A DNA stretch of 64,000 nt. Origin: Paraconiothyrium sp. Pb-2020. Taxonomy: Eukaryota > Ascomycota > Dothideomycetes > Pleosporales > Didymosphaeriaceae. The notes beneath the pieces were generated by a model. That model saw nothing but the letters and a program-made list of their open reading frames with translations. It searched no databases and was not told the origin of the DNA. Shown in pieces: positions 11,843-24,725 of the stretch. Position 1 is the stretch's first letter. Each line of letters starts with the position of its first letter. A program made the position numbers and the translations under genes. The DNA lies in the NCBI GenBank assembly GCA_022419385.1, contig JAJUBI010000005.1, forward strand, positions 3,410,001-3,474,000. The letters run 5' to 3'.

Positions 11843-13042
11843 GATGTGGTGAGTGTTAGAGAGGTGTCTACGTGCAAGTGTAATTGTAGAGGCGGTCGGC
11901 GTATATGGAAAGTTCGAGCCACGCCTGTGGCTGACGGATCTACCTGGGCACCTGCATGCACTTGTGCACATGACTAAGTGTGGCGTCGCCGCTGTTAACC
12001 CCCGCCGATCTGCCGTCCTATGGTTGATAATCACTTGTAGTTTGTCGAGCGGGTTTGTGTGTAGCTTGAGCGGTATGTTTGCGAGGTGCAGGGAGCATGG
12101 AGATTACATACTTGCATCCCATCTGGCAGTGTGATCAAGATGGCGACCGAGACGCGATGTTTCGATCCGTCAACATGTTGCGGTACCATGGCCTACCTAC
12201 GTTGGGCGGCACCTGTACAAAGCGTTGACGTGTCTCGGCTCGGGCAACAGCGGGCAGACAGACGACGAGGTCGTTCGGCTTGCGGACATGTCGACGAGGA
12301 TGGACTGCTGGCGGCCCCTTTCCAGGATGTTGATTGTGGTCGCGTGGAGTGGAGTCATCAAACTAGTTCGTGTATACACGTCGTTGTTGATCGCGTCACA
12401 CCAATAATAGCCGCGCTGGAGGGCTCTCTCCCTCCCAGGCGCCTCGAAGAGGGTCTATGGCGTAGCACCCCACGGATGGCTCAGCGATCGAAGGCGCAAG
12501 GAAACGGCCGACAGCCAATTGATGCTGCATCGGCGGGTTGTTTTGGTGGAGCTGCCGGACCTTGCAAGTCGCGCACAGACGCTCATCTCGTCCATGCAAA
12601 ACAACACCCGTTCCGCGCTGATTCTGCCGCTGCTCTGCCGTTGCCTTGCCCTCGCCGTTCCTTTCTCTCTTTGCCCGTCTAAGCGCTGCGGGGGACGCGA
12701 TACAGTTGTCAGCCATCGTGTGACGGCGACGCGTTCCAGTGCTCCTCCAGCAACCGCGGCGTCGGCTGCCCCTGCCCTGCGCGTCGCACCCGGCCAAGCA
12801 ATCAGACCGGCCTACACTCTTTCACCTTTACCCACACGATTCACTTTGCCCGTGGCACTGCGACGGCAGTAGCAGTACCAATCGCTCACCGTCTCTTTGC
12901 CTTCGCTTCCTTCCTCTGGCGCCAGCCGTGGTCATCCTTTGCTGCCCGGACCGACCTTCGTGCAGCATCCCCGCTCCTGGGTTGAGTGGCCATCACCACG
13001 TCGGGCGATGGGCCGCTGAGCGCAGGACTTACAGCACTACTA
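11843..13042. other. Divergent promoter region with long CT-rich leader
   Basis: This 1.2-kb stretch separates the divergent starts of CWC24 and apsA. The 400 bp before apsA is pyrimidine-rich, as is common for long fungal 5' UTRs. The apsA frame is open back to a GTG at 12986, but there is no ATG before 13043. No other gene is supported. Confidence 0.45.
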
Positions 13043-16000
13043 ATGGCAACAGCGAACCCTCCTCCCGGCGCCTTTGCCGTGGAGGACCCCAACGGCGCGG
13101 ATCCTTTCGTTTCGAGCTCGCACGAGGCCCAGAGGCATAGATATGCCGCATTCGACAACTCATCGCTGTACCTGGGCGGCTCACCTGCGCAAGCCGAGCG
13201 GGCACTTCAGGCCCATCTCGCGGAGACCACACGCAGGCTACAGGAAACGTCACATTTGGGCAATGCGCTTGTCCAACAGAGGAAGGAGTTGGAAGACAGA
13301 CTGAGAGAGGTAGCAGAGCAAAAGCAGGCCAATGACATTGGTCCCGAGCTGCGTTCGAAGCTCGTCGAGCTGGAAAAGGAGTTCAACGAGGTTGGCAGAG
13401 AGACTGCCCGCGCATTTCTACCAAAGTCTAGGGTACCAAGTGGAGAAACGAACACGACTGCAGGTGCTTCGGAATTCACTAGTGAAGGGCACCACTCTCC
13501 GACAAAGGTCAGCGTTCCGTCTCGAAAGCAGAGAAATCAACAACCGAGCCGGATCAACGATATTGCCCTGGCTACGGAAATCTCTACCTCGCTTCTCGCG
13601 CAACTGAAAGACCTGCAATCGGTGCTGCTCGAGAAGGATGAGGCTCTCAAGGCCGCCAACCTCGACAGGTCACAACTTGAGATCGAGGTAGAAGGGCTGT
13701 CGCAACGCATGCGCACTCTTGACGAGAGTGAATCCAGGCTCAAGGACGTCAACTGGAACTTAGAGACCCAACTGCGTGACTTCGAGATGCAGGCCAAGGC
13801 AGCTGCGGATAGAGAGCAGCGTTTGAATCACACCCTTAATCTCGCCAGGTCCGAAAAGGCAACTCTCGAGCGGGAGTTTGAAGAGTTGAAGCAGTTGCAC
13901 TCTAAAGCCACTGATGACCTTGCGCTCAAATTCAAACAACATGAGACTGAGCTGTCAGGCTTACGGCGAAATGTTAGCATGGGGGAGACGGAACGCGGAG
14001 CTCTGCAGCGTAAGATGGAGGAGTTGGCCACACAAAACCATGAACTTGCGCGGGCTGTCCAGCACCGCATGCGCGCGGAAGAGCAAGGCTCGGCTGAAGA
14101 TACCTCTCCGGACGAGAATCCAGATGGCGGCAATACTATAACACCTGAACACTCGCCTCCTCCGTCCCCGATCAAGCCTACGCCTCGCCATGGTCAACTT
14201 GAATCTGAGACTCTCAAGCACTCTCTCAACCACGCTCATCGTATGATCCAACAACTTAAGAACAACATCCACCGAGAAAAGACGGAGAAGATTGAGCTCA
14301 AGCGCATGCTTCAGGATGCTCGTGATGAGCTTGAGTCCAACCGCAACACCTTGAACGCTCCCGGAAGTGCTAGTAAGCGCAGGAAGAACGATAAGGACGT
14401 CTTCAAGAAGCCTCCAAGGCCGGATCGCCTGGGTGCTCTTCGGCACGGAAGCCAAGAGGTTGTCATGGATGATGATGAGTGGGAAGAGCACGATCATGTA
14501 CTTACCACGCCAAGCAGAGCACCTCGACCAGTTGAGGCTGTGCCAGGTGCTTGGGGAGGCTTCAGTTCGGCTGCAGAAACTAGTGCCAACGAGGGTTTCG
14601 AAACTGCCAACGAGACCTCTGATGCCGCATTCGAGACCGCCAATGAGCGCGATGGAACCACTACGGAGACCGACGCTTTCCAGACTGGAGCAGAGACCCT
14701 GGATGGCGATAGCAGTGACGATCTGACAGAGACTGAGGCTGGACCATCGACTACGGGTACGATCCGACAACGACCATCCTCACTGGCGATGTCACACCGC
14801 GACTCATACGAGAGCACGGCTTCTACTTCTGGTGACGAATGGGACGATAAAGAGATGAGGACGCCTGTGCAGCCTCAAAGCTCCCGCTTTAGGGTCAAGT
14901 CTCGCTCAGGTGCGTATCGCAGATCCACACGACGAGCAAGTCAGGAAATGTTCCCGGACTCGTCTCCAGCAGTAAGGGACTCGCCTTCGAGTTTCGTTCA
15001 GAGCAACAATAGCACCCCGGCTCAGGGCAAGAGCTTGTTCGCCGAATTAGAAAATATAAGCGGAGGAGAAAGTGATGAAGGCAGTATTGTGGAGGGTACG
15101 CCGAGTCGATCCAGTTTACTGTCACCAGAATCATCTCCGGAAGCCTTCAGAAAGTCCGCTCTGCGCAGTTCGCCACTGCATTCCGTGATACTATCCAGAC
15201 CGCCGATGGTCGATTCTGGCATGATGACGGAACCTTGGACACCACCTCGACCAGTAGAAGCTAGCAATGTTTCCTTCATATCCGCGCAACACACCGAGCC
15301 CCTGAGCGCGCTTCTGCCGCCGTCCACTATATCAAAGCTTGCAACCCAGGGCACAGAGCCGCAGTCTGCGCCGATCCCATCACTTGCGATGTCAACCTAC
15401 GCTACCCAAGGCACTGTACCGCAGTCGGCACTTTTGCCATCATTTGCCTTGTCTACGCTTGCCACTCAGGGCACGACGCCGCTGACCATCCCTGCTCAAT
15501 CCTTGGGCATGTCACATGTGGTTGCACAGGGGATAGAGCCACGCGAGACGTCTACTGTACCGTTACAGCTGTCTATGCTATCCGAACAGGACACCACCCC
15601 TCGGCATAATGCTCCGCCTTCGTTGCAAGTGTCCACCGTTTCGGCACAAGACACTCTACCGCGATCCTCTCCTCCACCCTCGCTCCACATGTCTAATGTG
15701 TCAAGCCAAGGAACTGTTCCAGAATCTCCTTTACCGCCATCACTCAATATGTCATCGTTTGCGGTTCAGGACACCGACCCAGTATCACCTGTTGTCACCG
15801 GAGCAGTTCCCCCGGTACTCGGTGTGTCGTCTATTGCTAGGCAAGCAACGGAGCCGGTGGAGTCTCGCTCCCCAAGCGGATCGTACGCATTATCATCTCT
15901 TGCCTCGTCCATTCCCATGCAAGCGACAAAACCGACCGAGCCATTGGAAAGCCATGAGACCAGTCCAAGGGACGTGAACGCGGTGGAGAGACCACAAGTT

Positions 16001-18519
16001 CCGCTGAGCTTGTCTTCGCTGTCCAGCCAAAACTCTATCCCTACAGAGGCCCCACAATTGCCTCCTTTGAAAATGTCTGGATTGGTCTCGCATGGCACAG
16101 TTCCAGTAGAGTCGGCGCGACCTGCACACTCGCAGCTGTCAATGGTTGCGGCCCAAGCCACAGAACCCCAGGATATCCCCCGTCCCACAGCATCGCAGCT
16201 CGCTTCTGTTGCGCATCAAGCGACAGTGCCAATCGCTTCAAGACCACCGCCATCAAGTATATCTTCTCTGTTCCAACAGCATACGGAGCCAGCAGCACCG
16301 GAATCATCACCGTTTCAGTTTTCGACATTGTCACATCAAACTACAGAGCCTTCGGCCGCCGCCGCCTCGACACTGTCTCAACACTCGTCTGTGGCCACTG
16401 AGCCCGCACAATTGCCGCATGCAGCTCTCCCGCAACTTTCCCTCGTGACCCACCAGACAACTGTACCTCATGAGCCTGAACGTCTACCATGGGGTGTTGG
16501 CGCGATAGCTACCCAGCACACAGAGCCTCTGAACGCACGGGCACCTCTTTACCCCGAGCATCGGTTCTCCGATGTCACCACTCTGCACAACACACAGCCA
16601 GAGTCCCCAACATTGCCAGAGTTCCTCCCAAGTCCGAGTAGACCATCAACCGCAAACCGCGTGCCTCCTACGATATCGGTTTCTGCTATCGTTGCTCAAG
16701 AGACGGAGCCAGACGTTCCTTCGAGACCACAGACAGCCCACCGCACAATCCCTGTCCCGATAAACGCCTCTTCGTCTGGAGCACAGGCCGGAGATACCCA
16801 AGCACAGCGTCCAGTTAGCAAAGAGGGACGCGTGCCGTTAGGCCAGATCTCGTCGAACGTGCAAAGGGATCGCGGCGTTGAGGATGGCTACCCCTTCCCT
16901 AAGTATTTCAAGGGTGCAACTTCTGATGAAGGAACACAGACAATGGTATCTGCTGAGCAAATCGATAAGCTCCTCCTCGCTCGCAGCCAGCGACACTCTG
17001 GCACCATTGCAGGGGCTGGTGTAGAGAAAAATATGTCTCCTCCTGCATCGCCTGGCAGGCGGAACTCTAATGAATTTGGTCGCGCTCCCCGACGTCCGGG
17101 CAGTTCTTCTAGCATGCGTTCGCGTGCTGGTACTCCCCCGCCTCTTCCACCAGATCACAAACAAGTCATTGCCGCAGCTGCTCTGAAGTCGCCACCACCG
17201 CTATTGACACCCACTACCCCAAATGCACCGGGCACTATGGGTCCGCCAGTAATGCCAGCCTCGGCTTACAAGAACCGGCCCTCGACCCCGTCAATCAGGA
17301 CGAAAGCCATTGCTGCGAGTCCCAGAGCCGGTGGTACTACACCTCGTCCCAGACAACCCTCGCAAACCCGGAGCGGCGCTACTTCGCCAGTCACACGTCG
17401 ATCTTCGATGTCCTCGTTCAGCTCTGAGATTGATCACCGGTTCAATATTCCCGCCAATATGACCTTTAGCCAGACCGGTTTAGATCCCAGCATGACAGAC
17501 CCACGCATGATCCAGGCCATTACGCAGACTATGTGTGGTGAGTTCCTTTGGAAATACACGCGAAAGGCAGGGCGTGAAACCATGTCCGAGACCCGTCATC
17601 GTCGCTTCTTCTGGGTGCATCCCTACACGCGTACCTTGTACTGGAGCGAACATGACCCGCAAACTGCTGGACGAGCGCAACTGAAAGCAAAGAGTGTGGC
17701 TATTCGAGAGGTACATGAAGTTTCCGACGATAACCCTCTACCTCCAGGCCTTCACATCAAGAGTCTAGTAGTTGTCTCACCCGGGCGGACTATCAAATTC
17801 ACTGCCACTACCAGCCAGCGCCACGAGACATGGTTCAATGCCCTTCTCTACCTGCTCAAGCGAACCGACGATGGTGATGAAGGTCGCCCTTCGGAACCTA
17901 ACGAGATACAGAGCGAATTCAACGGAGGATATAGGAGTTCCTCCCGTCAGACTGGTCGCTCACGAGCTTCTTATGCTACGTACGACACTCGACGCACTTC
18001 TTCTCCCTACCACGCTGAGGTACCGACGCTCAGGCAGTCCCATGTAACAAGTCAACGACCTGCATCAACGGAACCCGGACAGAGCTCAGTTGTCGGACGA
18101 TTTAGTACTATGCTTCGTTCGAGCTCGGCAATGCGGGGCTCGTTCTCGAGCAGATACAGCCGGGGAAGTGCACAAGAAACTGCTACATACGAGGAGCCCA
18201 CCAATTCGGCTGCAGACCTTAGCCGAGAACTGGTCGAGTCGAATGAGCGTGCTGCAGACCGCTTAGTGGACGTGAGAGCTTGCTGCGATGGTGAGTTTCT
18301 TACTCCAGTAGGTAAAGACTCATATGCTAACGTGCTATAGGCAAACATCATCTCGGTTCACTCCACAGTCACACTGTCAAAGGTCGCCATGGCAGCTTCC
18401 ATTCCAAGCCCTCGTTTATCGGTTCCGTGAGCTCCCGTTCTCAGTCGCGTGCCGAATCGCGGAATGAGCAGATACGTCACCAAACGGAGCTGGAAGCGCA
18501 GCACTCCTCCGCGGGTTAA
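13043..18519 (+). CDS. apsA: ApsA/Num1-type cortical protein with C-terminal PH domain
   Basis: Exons are 13043-18290 and 18341-18519. The 50-nt intron has GTGAGT, TGCTAAC and TATAG signals, giving 1808 residues. The N-terminal 400 or so residues form a long coiled coil. A Ser/Thr/Asp-rich linker follows, then about 20 degenerate repeats with a Q-x-T-E/V-P core. A PH domain lies near 17500-17870 (MCGEFLWKYTRKAG, RRFFWVHPYTRTLYWSE, TSQRHETWFNALLYLL). The last exon carries the basic tail GKHHLGSLHSHTVKGRHGSF typical of the family. ApsA and yeast Num1 sit at the cell cortex, bind phosphoinositides through the PH domain and anchor dynein for nuclear migration. Num1 also tethers mitochondria. Without the small 3' exon the protein would lose this tail. 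Confidence 0.93.
15284..16713 (+). repeat. Degenerate protein-level repeat array inside apsA
   Basis: About 20 imperfect units of 20-35 residues share the core Q-x-T-[EVT]-P preceded by a small hydrophobic/Ser segment (LSTLATQGTTP, MSNVSSQGTVP, ISSLFQQHTEP). Num1 and ApsA relatives carry comparable central repeats. The DNA is too diverged to show a strict period. Confidence 0.75.
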
Positions 18520-19785
18520 GACTCCTCGCCGATCACCTCTACTCTCCCTAGAAGGCATTTCATGCAACGTATTTGTTCCTTGGCAGCGCCGTATTCTATT
18601 ATACCTGTTGACTGACAGTCATATATCTCCTATAGTCACTGCAAACCCCCCAAACGAAAAGCATTTTGCGCCCCCGTCTCCTTTGTCGTTATCACTCCAG
18701 CTCTCGGTCCTAGGGTGTTGTCTCTTAGTTTGGCTTCGATTTCGAGGCTCCCGGCAGTGGAAGTAGGAATTCCAGGGTCTGTTCTTCTGGAACTGGCGTT
18801 CGGTTGTCCGGAGCTGGGCTCAGAGGGTAGAATGGGGATGGAACTGGTCTTCCGCTTTTGCCTTGCCCTTTGCGGCAAAGAAGCATGACTCATGATTTTC
18901 TTACATCGTGTCTGTTTTGCTCTACTCCTTTTTAGTCTACTGGCAAACCTGTCATTAATCTTTTCCTTTCTAGCTTATTTTCGCTTCGAGTCTGTCGTTT
19001 ACTAGTTTTCGTGTATTGTTCTTGGGAGGTGTAAGGGGAGAGGGAGACTTGGTAATATTGTTCGGAGGGTGGAAGCGGTGACTGCTGTCATAGAAACGAT
19101 TGTCGGTATAGTGGTCGAGATGAATGAGAAAGAAAGGTCTAAATTGCAAACACATTTCGTTGCAAGCAGTGAAGCTGACTTCAGTGAATACATATGAGAG
19201 CAGTCTTGTACCGCCATTTCCCATGGCCTACATATGTAGTCTCTGGGCAAGTGTAGAGGTGGTCTTACAGACATGTCCTAGTCAGGGGTTACGAACGACT
19301 GCCACATCATGATCGCAATCAGAAGCAGATGACGTGTGGCGCATTGCATGAACATGCGCACCCAATCTAGTAAAGCGCCATTTGGAAAGCATGCGCGCAG
19401 GGTCAAATGAACACCAGTCGTTTCTGCCCCGACTGACCGCCCTGCGCGCTTGTTGAACTTTCGCCCAACCGACTTCAACGCGTCGTCACCACACAATCCT
19501 CACATCAAGCTACCGTCGCCGTCCACACCGGCGCATATTTCTTTGGGTTCTCGGACATTACTTCTCATTCGGCGACTGCAGGCAGCGACTTTGTGTTCAC
19601 ACAATTCAAAAAGGGAAGAGCGAGACTGGGAAGGGCAATAGCACGGCGTACATCCCCGACGGAGCGAACGCGATCATTGCCTACCACGCACCACACGCCG
19701 AGCGACTCAATCGCGCAACCTTACACACAACCCATAATCCACCACGAAATACATCTAGCCCGGCCTCCTTAAGCCCACCGCAACC
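18520..19785. other. Intergenic region between apsA and ISY1
   Basis: This 1.27-kb stretch holds the apsA 3' UTR and the ISY1 promoter. It contains only short frames in poor context. No RNA gene or repeat is seen. Confidence 0.45.
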
Positions 19786-20547
19786 ATGGCCCGCAACAGC
19801 GAAAAAGCGCACTCGATGCTCTTCCGCTTCCGCGCAGCGCAAGCCGCCGAAGCAGGCATAATCGACATCTCGCGCACACGGCGCCCCAAGCTCATCACAG
19901 GCGTGACCTCGATTCCCGTCTGCGAAAAATGGCGCGGACAGGTCCTCAAGGAAATCAGTCGCAAAGTGACCAAGATCCAGGATCCTGCACTATCAGACTA
20001 CCAGATTCGCGACTTGAACGACGAGATTAATAAGTTGATGCGCGAGAAGCACATGTGGGAAAGCCAGATACGGAACATGGGCGGGCCGAATTATATGCGT
20101 GGGGGACGGGTGCTGGATGAGGAGGGGCGAGAAGTACCTGGTGGCGGGAAGGGCTATCGGTATTTTGGAAGAGCAAGGGAGTTGCCTGGTGTGAAAGAGC
20201 TGTTCGAGAGGCAGCAAAGGCCGGAGGACGATGAGGGCGCAGCGAAGAACAGGGAGAAGAGGAGCGAGCTGAGACAGAGGGTGGACGCGGGGTACTATGG
20301 GTACAATTTGGATGAGGAGGATGGGACGTTACTGGCATATGAGAGGGCAAAGGAGAAGGAGGCGTGGGATGACTTTTTGGCGCTGCCCGATGACATCGGT
20401 GCAAAACCAGGAAGGGAGCTAAAGCCGTGGGAGGATCTGCCTGGCGACGCGGGAGATGGCGTGCGGTGGAGTGTGCCTACGCTCGAAGAAGTCAACGACG
20501 AGCTCATCGAGCGCCGAAAGAGGAAGTTGTTGGAGAAGCTGGGTTGA
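19786..20547 (+). CDS. ISY1: Pre-mRNA-splicing factor ISY1
   Basis: A single-exon gene of 253 residues with ATG in good context (CAACCATGG). The N-terminus MARNSEKAHSMLFRFRAAQA is the strongly conserved Isy1 signature. It is followed by the helical block with KWRGQVLKEISRKVTKIQDP and the segment GGPNYMRGG. The C-terminal half is charged and less conserved. Isy1 belongs to the Prp19-associated (NTC) complex and stabilises the catalytic spliceosome around the branch-site helix. Length and domain extent match fungal orthologues, with no sign of damage. It is convergent with CCT8. Confidence 0.95.
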   Translation: MARNSEKAHSMLFRFRAAQAAEAGIIDISRTRRPKLITGVTSIPVCEKWRGQVLKEISRKVTKIQDPALSDYQIRDLNDEINKLMREKHMWESQIRNMGGPNYMRGGRVLDEEGREVPGGGKGYRYFGRARELPGVKELFERQQRPEDDEGAAKNREKRSELRQRVDAGYYGYNLDEEDGTLLAYERAKEKEAWDDFLALPDDIGAKPGRELKPWEDLPGDAGDGVRWSVPTLEEVNDELIERRKRKLLEKLG

Positions 20548-21048
20548 ATGACGACACTCAAACCGGTCAAATTATCTGCATTTTCGACGACTATCTGGAG
20601 TTTTCAGGGGATTTACTGCATTCCCACACGAAGGGACCAAAAGCTGAACAGACTGATACCCTTTCCTTTTTACGTGGGTTGGAGAGGGTTCGAAGACTTT
20701 CTTTCTGTATAAGTAGCGCGCCGGCGAAACAGATATAGTCGACGCCCAAGTGCAGTATGAGACGGACTGTCTTCCAGAGTGGAGCTAATTCTCCTTTGTA
20801 AGACCATAGCATGAATGTAATGGATTTAAAATTTTCATCTTCGATCCTGTATCTATGATGACTAAAGGCTCAAGCTTCCCCTTCACATTGGCTATTGAAG
20901 CACTGTCAATTATTCGCTTTCGTCTCATTCACCAGCTCAAGCCCAACGTTGCTTCAGCGTGCAACGAGTCTTTATTTCATCGCAACGATCGTGATCATCG
21001 ATTCAGGTTATCATCATATACATACCGCAAACCTTCTTACTCCCCCTT
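20548..21048. other. Convergent 3' intergenic region
   Basis: This 501-bp stretch lies between the ISY1 and CCT8 stops. No gene is supported; it should hold two 3' UTRs. Confidence 0.45.
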
Positions 21049-22826
21049 TTAGTCATCATTATCCCAGTTCCCCTGCTGCGCCTTGCCCGGCATTTTAGGC
21101 CCACCCGCCTGTCTCGCTACAATGATCTGATCGACGCTCAATACTGTCCTCGCTGACTCCGTCGCCAACCGGATAGCCCAGCTCTTGCTCACCCACAGAT
21201 CCAAAATACCTTCGTCCTTTGCGTCCAGCGTGCCCGAGCCGTCATCGTTTTCAATGTCCACGCCGACAGTCCACTCATCGTTCTTTTTTTGCGCGGCGTG
21301 TGCGACATACAGGCGGGCGAGGACCTCGGTGGCATCGAGGCCGGCGGATTCTGCGAGGGTGCGCGGGATGACTTCGAAGGCTTCGGCATACTTGCGGATG
21401 CTGTACTGGCTGAGACCTGGGGTACGGTCCGCGAGCGACTTGATACGCTCGATGAGCTGCATTTCAGTTGCGCCGGCGCCGGGGACGAGGCGCGGGTCGC
21501 GGGTGATGGCCTTGACTACATTGACACCATCGTCGATAGCGCGCTCGACGTCGTCAAGGTGGTTCTGGGTTGCGCCGCGGAGTACGATGGTGGCTGTCCG
21601 GGTCTGCTCGTTCTCTTGTCTGAAGACGGTCACGCGGTCGCCGCCGATCTCAAGAGTCTCTACGATATCGACCGAGCCCATCTCGTCAGGCATGGGGGCG
21701 CCGAGGCGGGCGAGCGGTGTGGCGCCGACGACGCGGCAGAGGCGGCGGAGCTCGAATTTGGAGAGGACCTTGATGACAAGGATGTTGTACCGGTTGAGAT
21801 AGTGTGCAGCGAGCTCGCCGACTGTGGAGCCTGCTACTATTACGCGGAGACCAGAGTCGTGCAGCTCCTTGACGATCTGCTCGATCTGTTGCTCCTCGCC
21901 CTTGGTGAAATCCAGCATCTCCTTCGCATTGTGGAGGAGTACCGTGCCCTTGGTCTCCGTCTGAGAGATATCGATGGGGCATGAGAACACGCCGACCTTG
22001 GCCTTAGTGGCCTTTTTGATGTTGCCTTCGGGTTCTCGAGCAAAGACCATGCCCTTGACGACCTTGCTCTGCTCCAGGCTGCCTCCCATGATCTTGACCA
22101 CCCGAATGTTGTCCACGTTGAAGTTGACAGGGTTCTTGGGGAGGACGGCAAGGACGCCCTCGGCGACGAGGTCTGCGAGGAAGTCTTCACTGCCGGATTG
22201 TTTGGCTGCGACGACCGTGCGGATTGCCTTGCTAAGCTCTGCCTGTGACCGGATGTCATCGACCTTGTCGCATACGAGCTCTGAAACGCCGAATTAGCTT
22301 GATGCCAATGTGTGCGCTCAAAATGAATACCATACCTTCCAGAACCTGCAGGGCAGCAGTTTGTGCCTTCTCATATCCTAGTACAATGTCGCTAGTTTTC
22401 AGACCCATCCGTATCAACTCCTCCGCCTTCTTCAACAGTTCGCCAGCCAAGACGATTACCATGTTCGTCGCATCCCCCATCTCCGCCTCTTGCTGCTGTG
22501 ACGCCATGACGAGCAATTTCGCCGCAGGATGCACGACCTCGAGCTCCCGCAGTATCGTCGCTGCGTCGTTCGTTAATATCATCTTCTGCAGGTGATTTAT
22601 GACAATCTTGTTGCGACCATAGGGTCCGAGCGAGGTCTGAACGGTCTGGGCGATAGTTCGGCATGCGTCAATGTTGCGAATGACTGCTCCATCTTCGGCA
22701 TCGTAGCTGTTGAGGGGGACGATTAGCTGTGTATCAAAGCTAGATGCGAGCTATTGGTGAGGTGTACTTCTGGTAGCCCTGCTTGAAAAGCCCGGCGTTC
22801 GGAGCGTTCGGTATTGAGAGGGACAT
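21049..22826 (-). CDS. cct8: T-complex protein 1 subunit theta (CCT8)
   Basis: Exons are 22826-22768, 22706-22336 and 22280-21049. The introns of 61 and 55 nt join in frame to give 553 residues, the normal CCT length. The first exon encodes MSLSIPNAPNAGLFKQGYQ, a typical theta-subunit start. Group II chaperonin features follow: TSLGPYGRNKI, TNDAATILRELEVVHPAAK, GDATNMVIVLAGELL (GDATN in place of the common GDGTN) and the C-terminal ATPase half with VPGAGATEMQL. The C-terminus is short and acidic (NWDNDD). CCT8 is one of eight subunits of the cytosolic TRiC/CCT ring that folds actin and tubulin. It is divergent from mL46. Confidence 0.95.
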
Positions 22827-23578
22827 TTTGGGGGTGTGGAGGGGTATCTGAGGGGTTGCAGTGTGGTGCCTAAGAGCTTCGCGGGACGCGTTCTGTTTCT
22901 CAAAAATTGGTCTTGGCGTCGGCGTGGACTTTCGCCGATCTATACAAGACAGAACTGGAGATGGAGAACGGCGGGCAGTTGCTTTACGTCGGTTTCTTAT
23001 AGGGTGCTGACTTTATGATCATGTTCAAATCAATCGTAGCTCCGGTAGGGTACTGTTGATTGTATCGCAAGAGCTCGAGCGTGTACAGGCCGCTCATCAA
23101 CCTCTTTTCCAGCGCTGTCAACTGGATACACTTTCACTACTAGGTCGTGACATGCACACGGGCATGATACTTCTGAGAGCACGATCATATTCATGCGAGG
23201 ACGATTAACACGTAGTATGGCTTGATACAAGTAATTTATCCAGAAGAAAGGCGCGTGCCACGACGCTGATTTGAATGTGAGCAGGATCTATCTAGCTGTA
23301 CACCTTAGAACAATTTTGAAGGTACGGCTAGCGAAAAAGACTGTTCAGTTGTTCTAGGCACCGGTAAATGACCAACATCTCATTTCTGTAGAGTATACTG
23401 GGGATAAGGATAGGTGCCATGAGATTGAAGAAGAGAGCGTTTCGCGCCCCGGCTCAGAGAAAATAGAGTGATGCCGCTGACTAAGGAGCCTACGCTAAGC
23501 CCAATGCACCTCCGCCCCGAAACTTTTCGAGATGGCATACCAGCAGCGCATTCGACAACGTGACACGGTCATGCCCAG
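22827..23578. other. Divergent promoter region CCT8 / mL46
   Basis: This 752-bp stretch separates two divergent housekeeping genes and should hold both promoters. It contains a short upstream frame just before mL46, listed separately. No other feature is supported. Confidence 0.5.
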
Positions 23579-23582
23579 ATGA
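23532..23582 (+). promoter_or_regulatory. uORF overlapping the mL46 start codon
   Basis: An upstream ATG at 23532 opens a 16-codon frame. It contains a second in-frame ATG at 23571 and stops at TGA 23580-23582. The TGA overlaps the mL46 ATG (23579-23581) in the arrangement ATGA. If it lies in the mRNA leader, scanning ribosomes would translate it and could reinitiate at the overlapping start. Whether the leader includes it is not shown by the sequence. Confidence 0.4.
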
Positions 23583-24725
23583 ACGCCGGACACCAGACGA
23601 CGAGGCGCCTTGCCGCCAAAGCAGGTATGCATCTCAATTGAGGCTTTTGGAAGCTGTTGCTGATGGAAACAGGCAAACCAATATGCCGCTCATGTAAAGA
23701 CACGCTCTCCCGTAACTACGCATCCACAGCCGCAGCCGCCGTTCAGACCGAGGATCAGGTCTCTCAGCATATCCCTCCCGTCGCCCAGACGTCGTCGCAA
23801 ACCGCATACGGTGTTAATGCCGGTGTCGTATTATCTCGCCCTCCCCAGATCACACGCGACCTCCACCCCTTCGAATCTGCTTTCTTCCTCTATCAGCGTC
23901 GTCTCAACGAGCGTTCAGCATTGCCCTTCACCAGATACTTCTACTACAAGGATCGGACACCTGCAGATCGAGAATGGAAGCGGAAGATAAAGCAGCGGTT
24001 GACACCCGCCAGGGACATTGGTCGGTACAAGGGTTACGGCGAGGAGGCATGGAACGATGAAGTGCTCGTCGGCGCGAAGGAGAGCGACTTCAACTGGCAG
24101 GTGGAGAGGCTACTGGAAGATGCTGAGACTACCGGTGCCGAGGACCAGCCGCCAGGGTCAAGTGAGACCACGAACAGTGCTGTCACACAGAAGAAGGTCG
24201 AGCACGAGGCAGTAGAGCGACCCATGTCACGAATCACCGAGGCCGACAAGAACAACGATGTCAAGAGCTTGAACCGGGCGCTGCAGAGAACGCTGTATCT
24301 GCTTGTAAAGGACAAGGAGGGGCGATGGATGTTCCCGCAGGACAGGCTACAGAAGGAGACGCTGAAGGAGGTATGCATCGTCGCACCTTTCACACCTTTA
24401 CTCCAACCAAGCTAATAGATTATAGGCGGCGCAGCGCGTTCTCGAGTACGCCGCAGGCGTGAACATGAACACCTGGGTTGTTGGCAACGTCCCCATCGGC
24501 CACTACCAGCAAGACTACGCTAAGTCGCTCAAGACCGACGCGGGTCTGAACGAACTCGGTCTCAAGACCTTTTTCATGAAGGTCCGCATCATGGCCGGAC
24601 AAGCGAACCTCAAGGAGAACCAATTTGGTCTGAAGGACTTCAAGTGGCTGGCGAAGGAAGAGATTCAGAAGGAGGTGGAGCAAGACTACTGGCGCTCGAT
24701 CAAGAACATGTTGGCTGAGCGGTAA
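23579..24725 (+). CDS. MRPL17: Mitochondrial large-subunit ribosomal protein mL46
   Basis: Exons are 23579-23624, 23673-24370 and 24426-24725. The introns of 48 and 55 nt join in frame to 347 residues. The first exon encodes a short Arg-containing leader (MNAGHQTTRRLAAKA) that fits a mitochondrial presequence. The body has the mL46/MRPL17 features: LHPFESAFFLYQRRLNERSA, the TRYFYYKDRTPADREWKRK block, then a Nudix-like fold ending in the third exon (WVVGNVPIGHY, FFMKVRIMAGQ, FKWLAKEEIQ). It is a structural protein of the 54S mitoribosomal subunit. The assignment rests on the overall pattern and length. A uORF overlaps the start. Confidence 0.88.

Noticed and set aside
12986..13042. GTG-started extension of apsA
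   Set aside because: Nuclear fungal genes start at ATG; the first in-frame ATG is at 13043 and gives a normal family N-terminus.
21289..21984. Plus-strand frames opposite CCT8
   Set aside because: They are antisense shadows of the clearly coding CCT8 exon.
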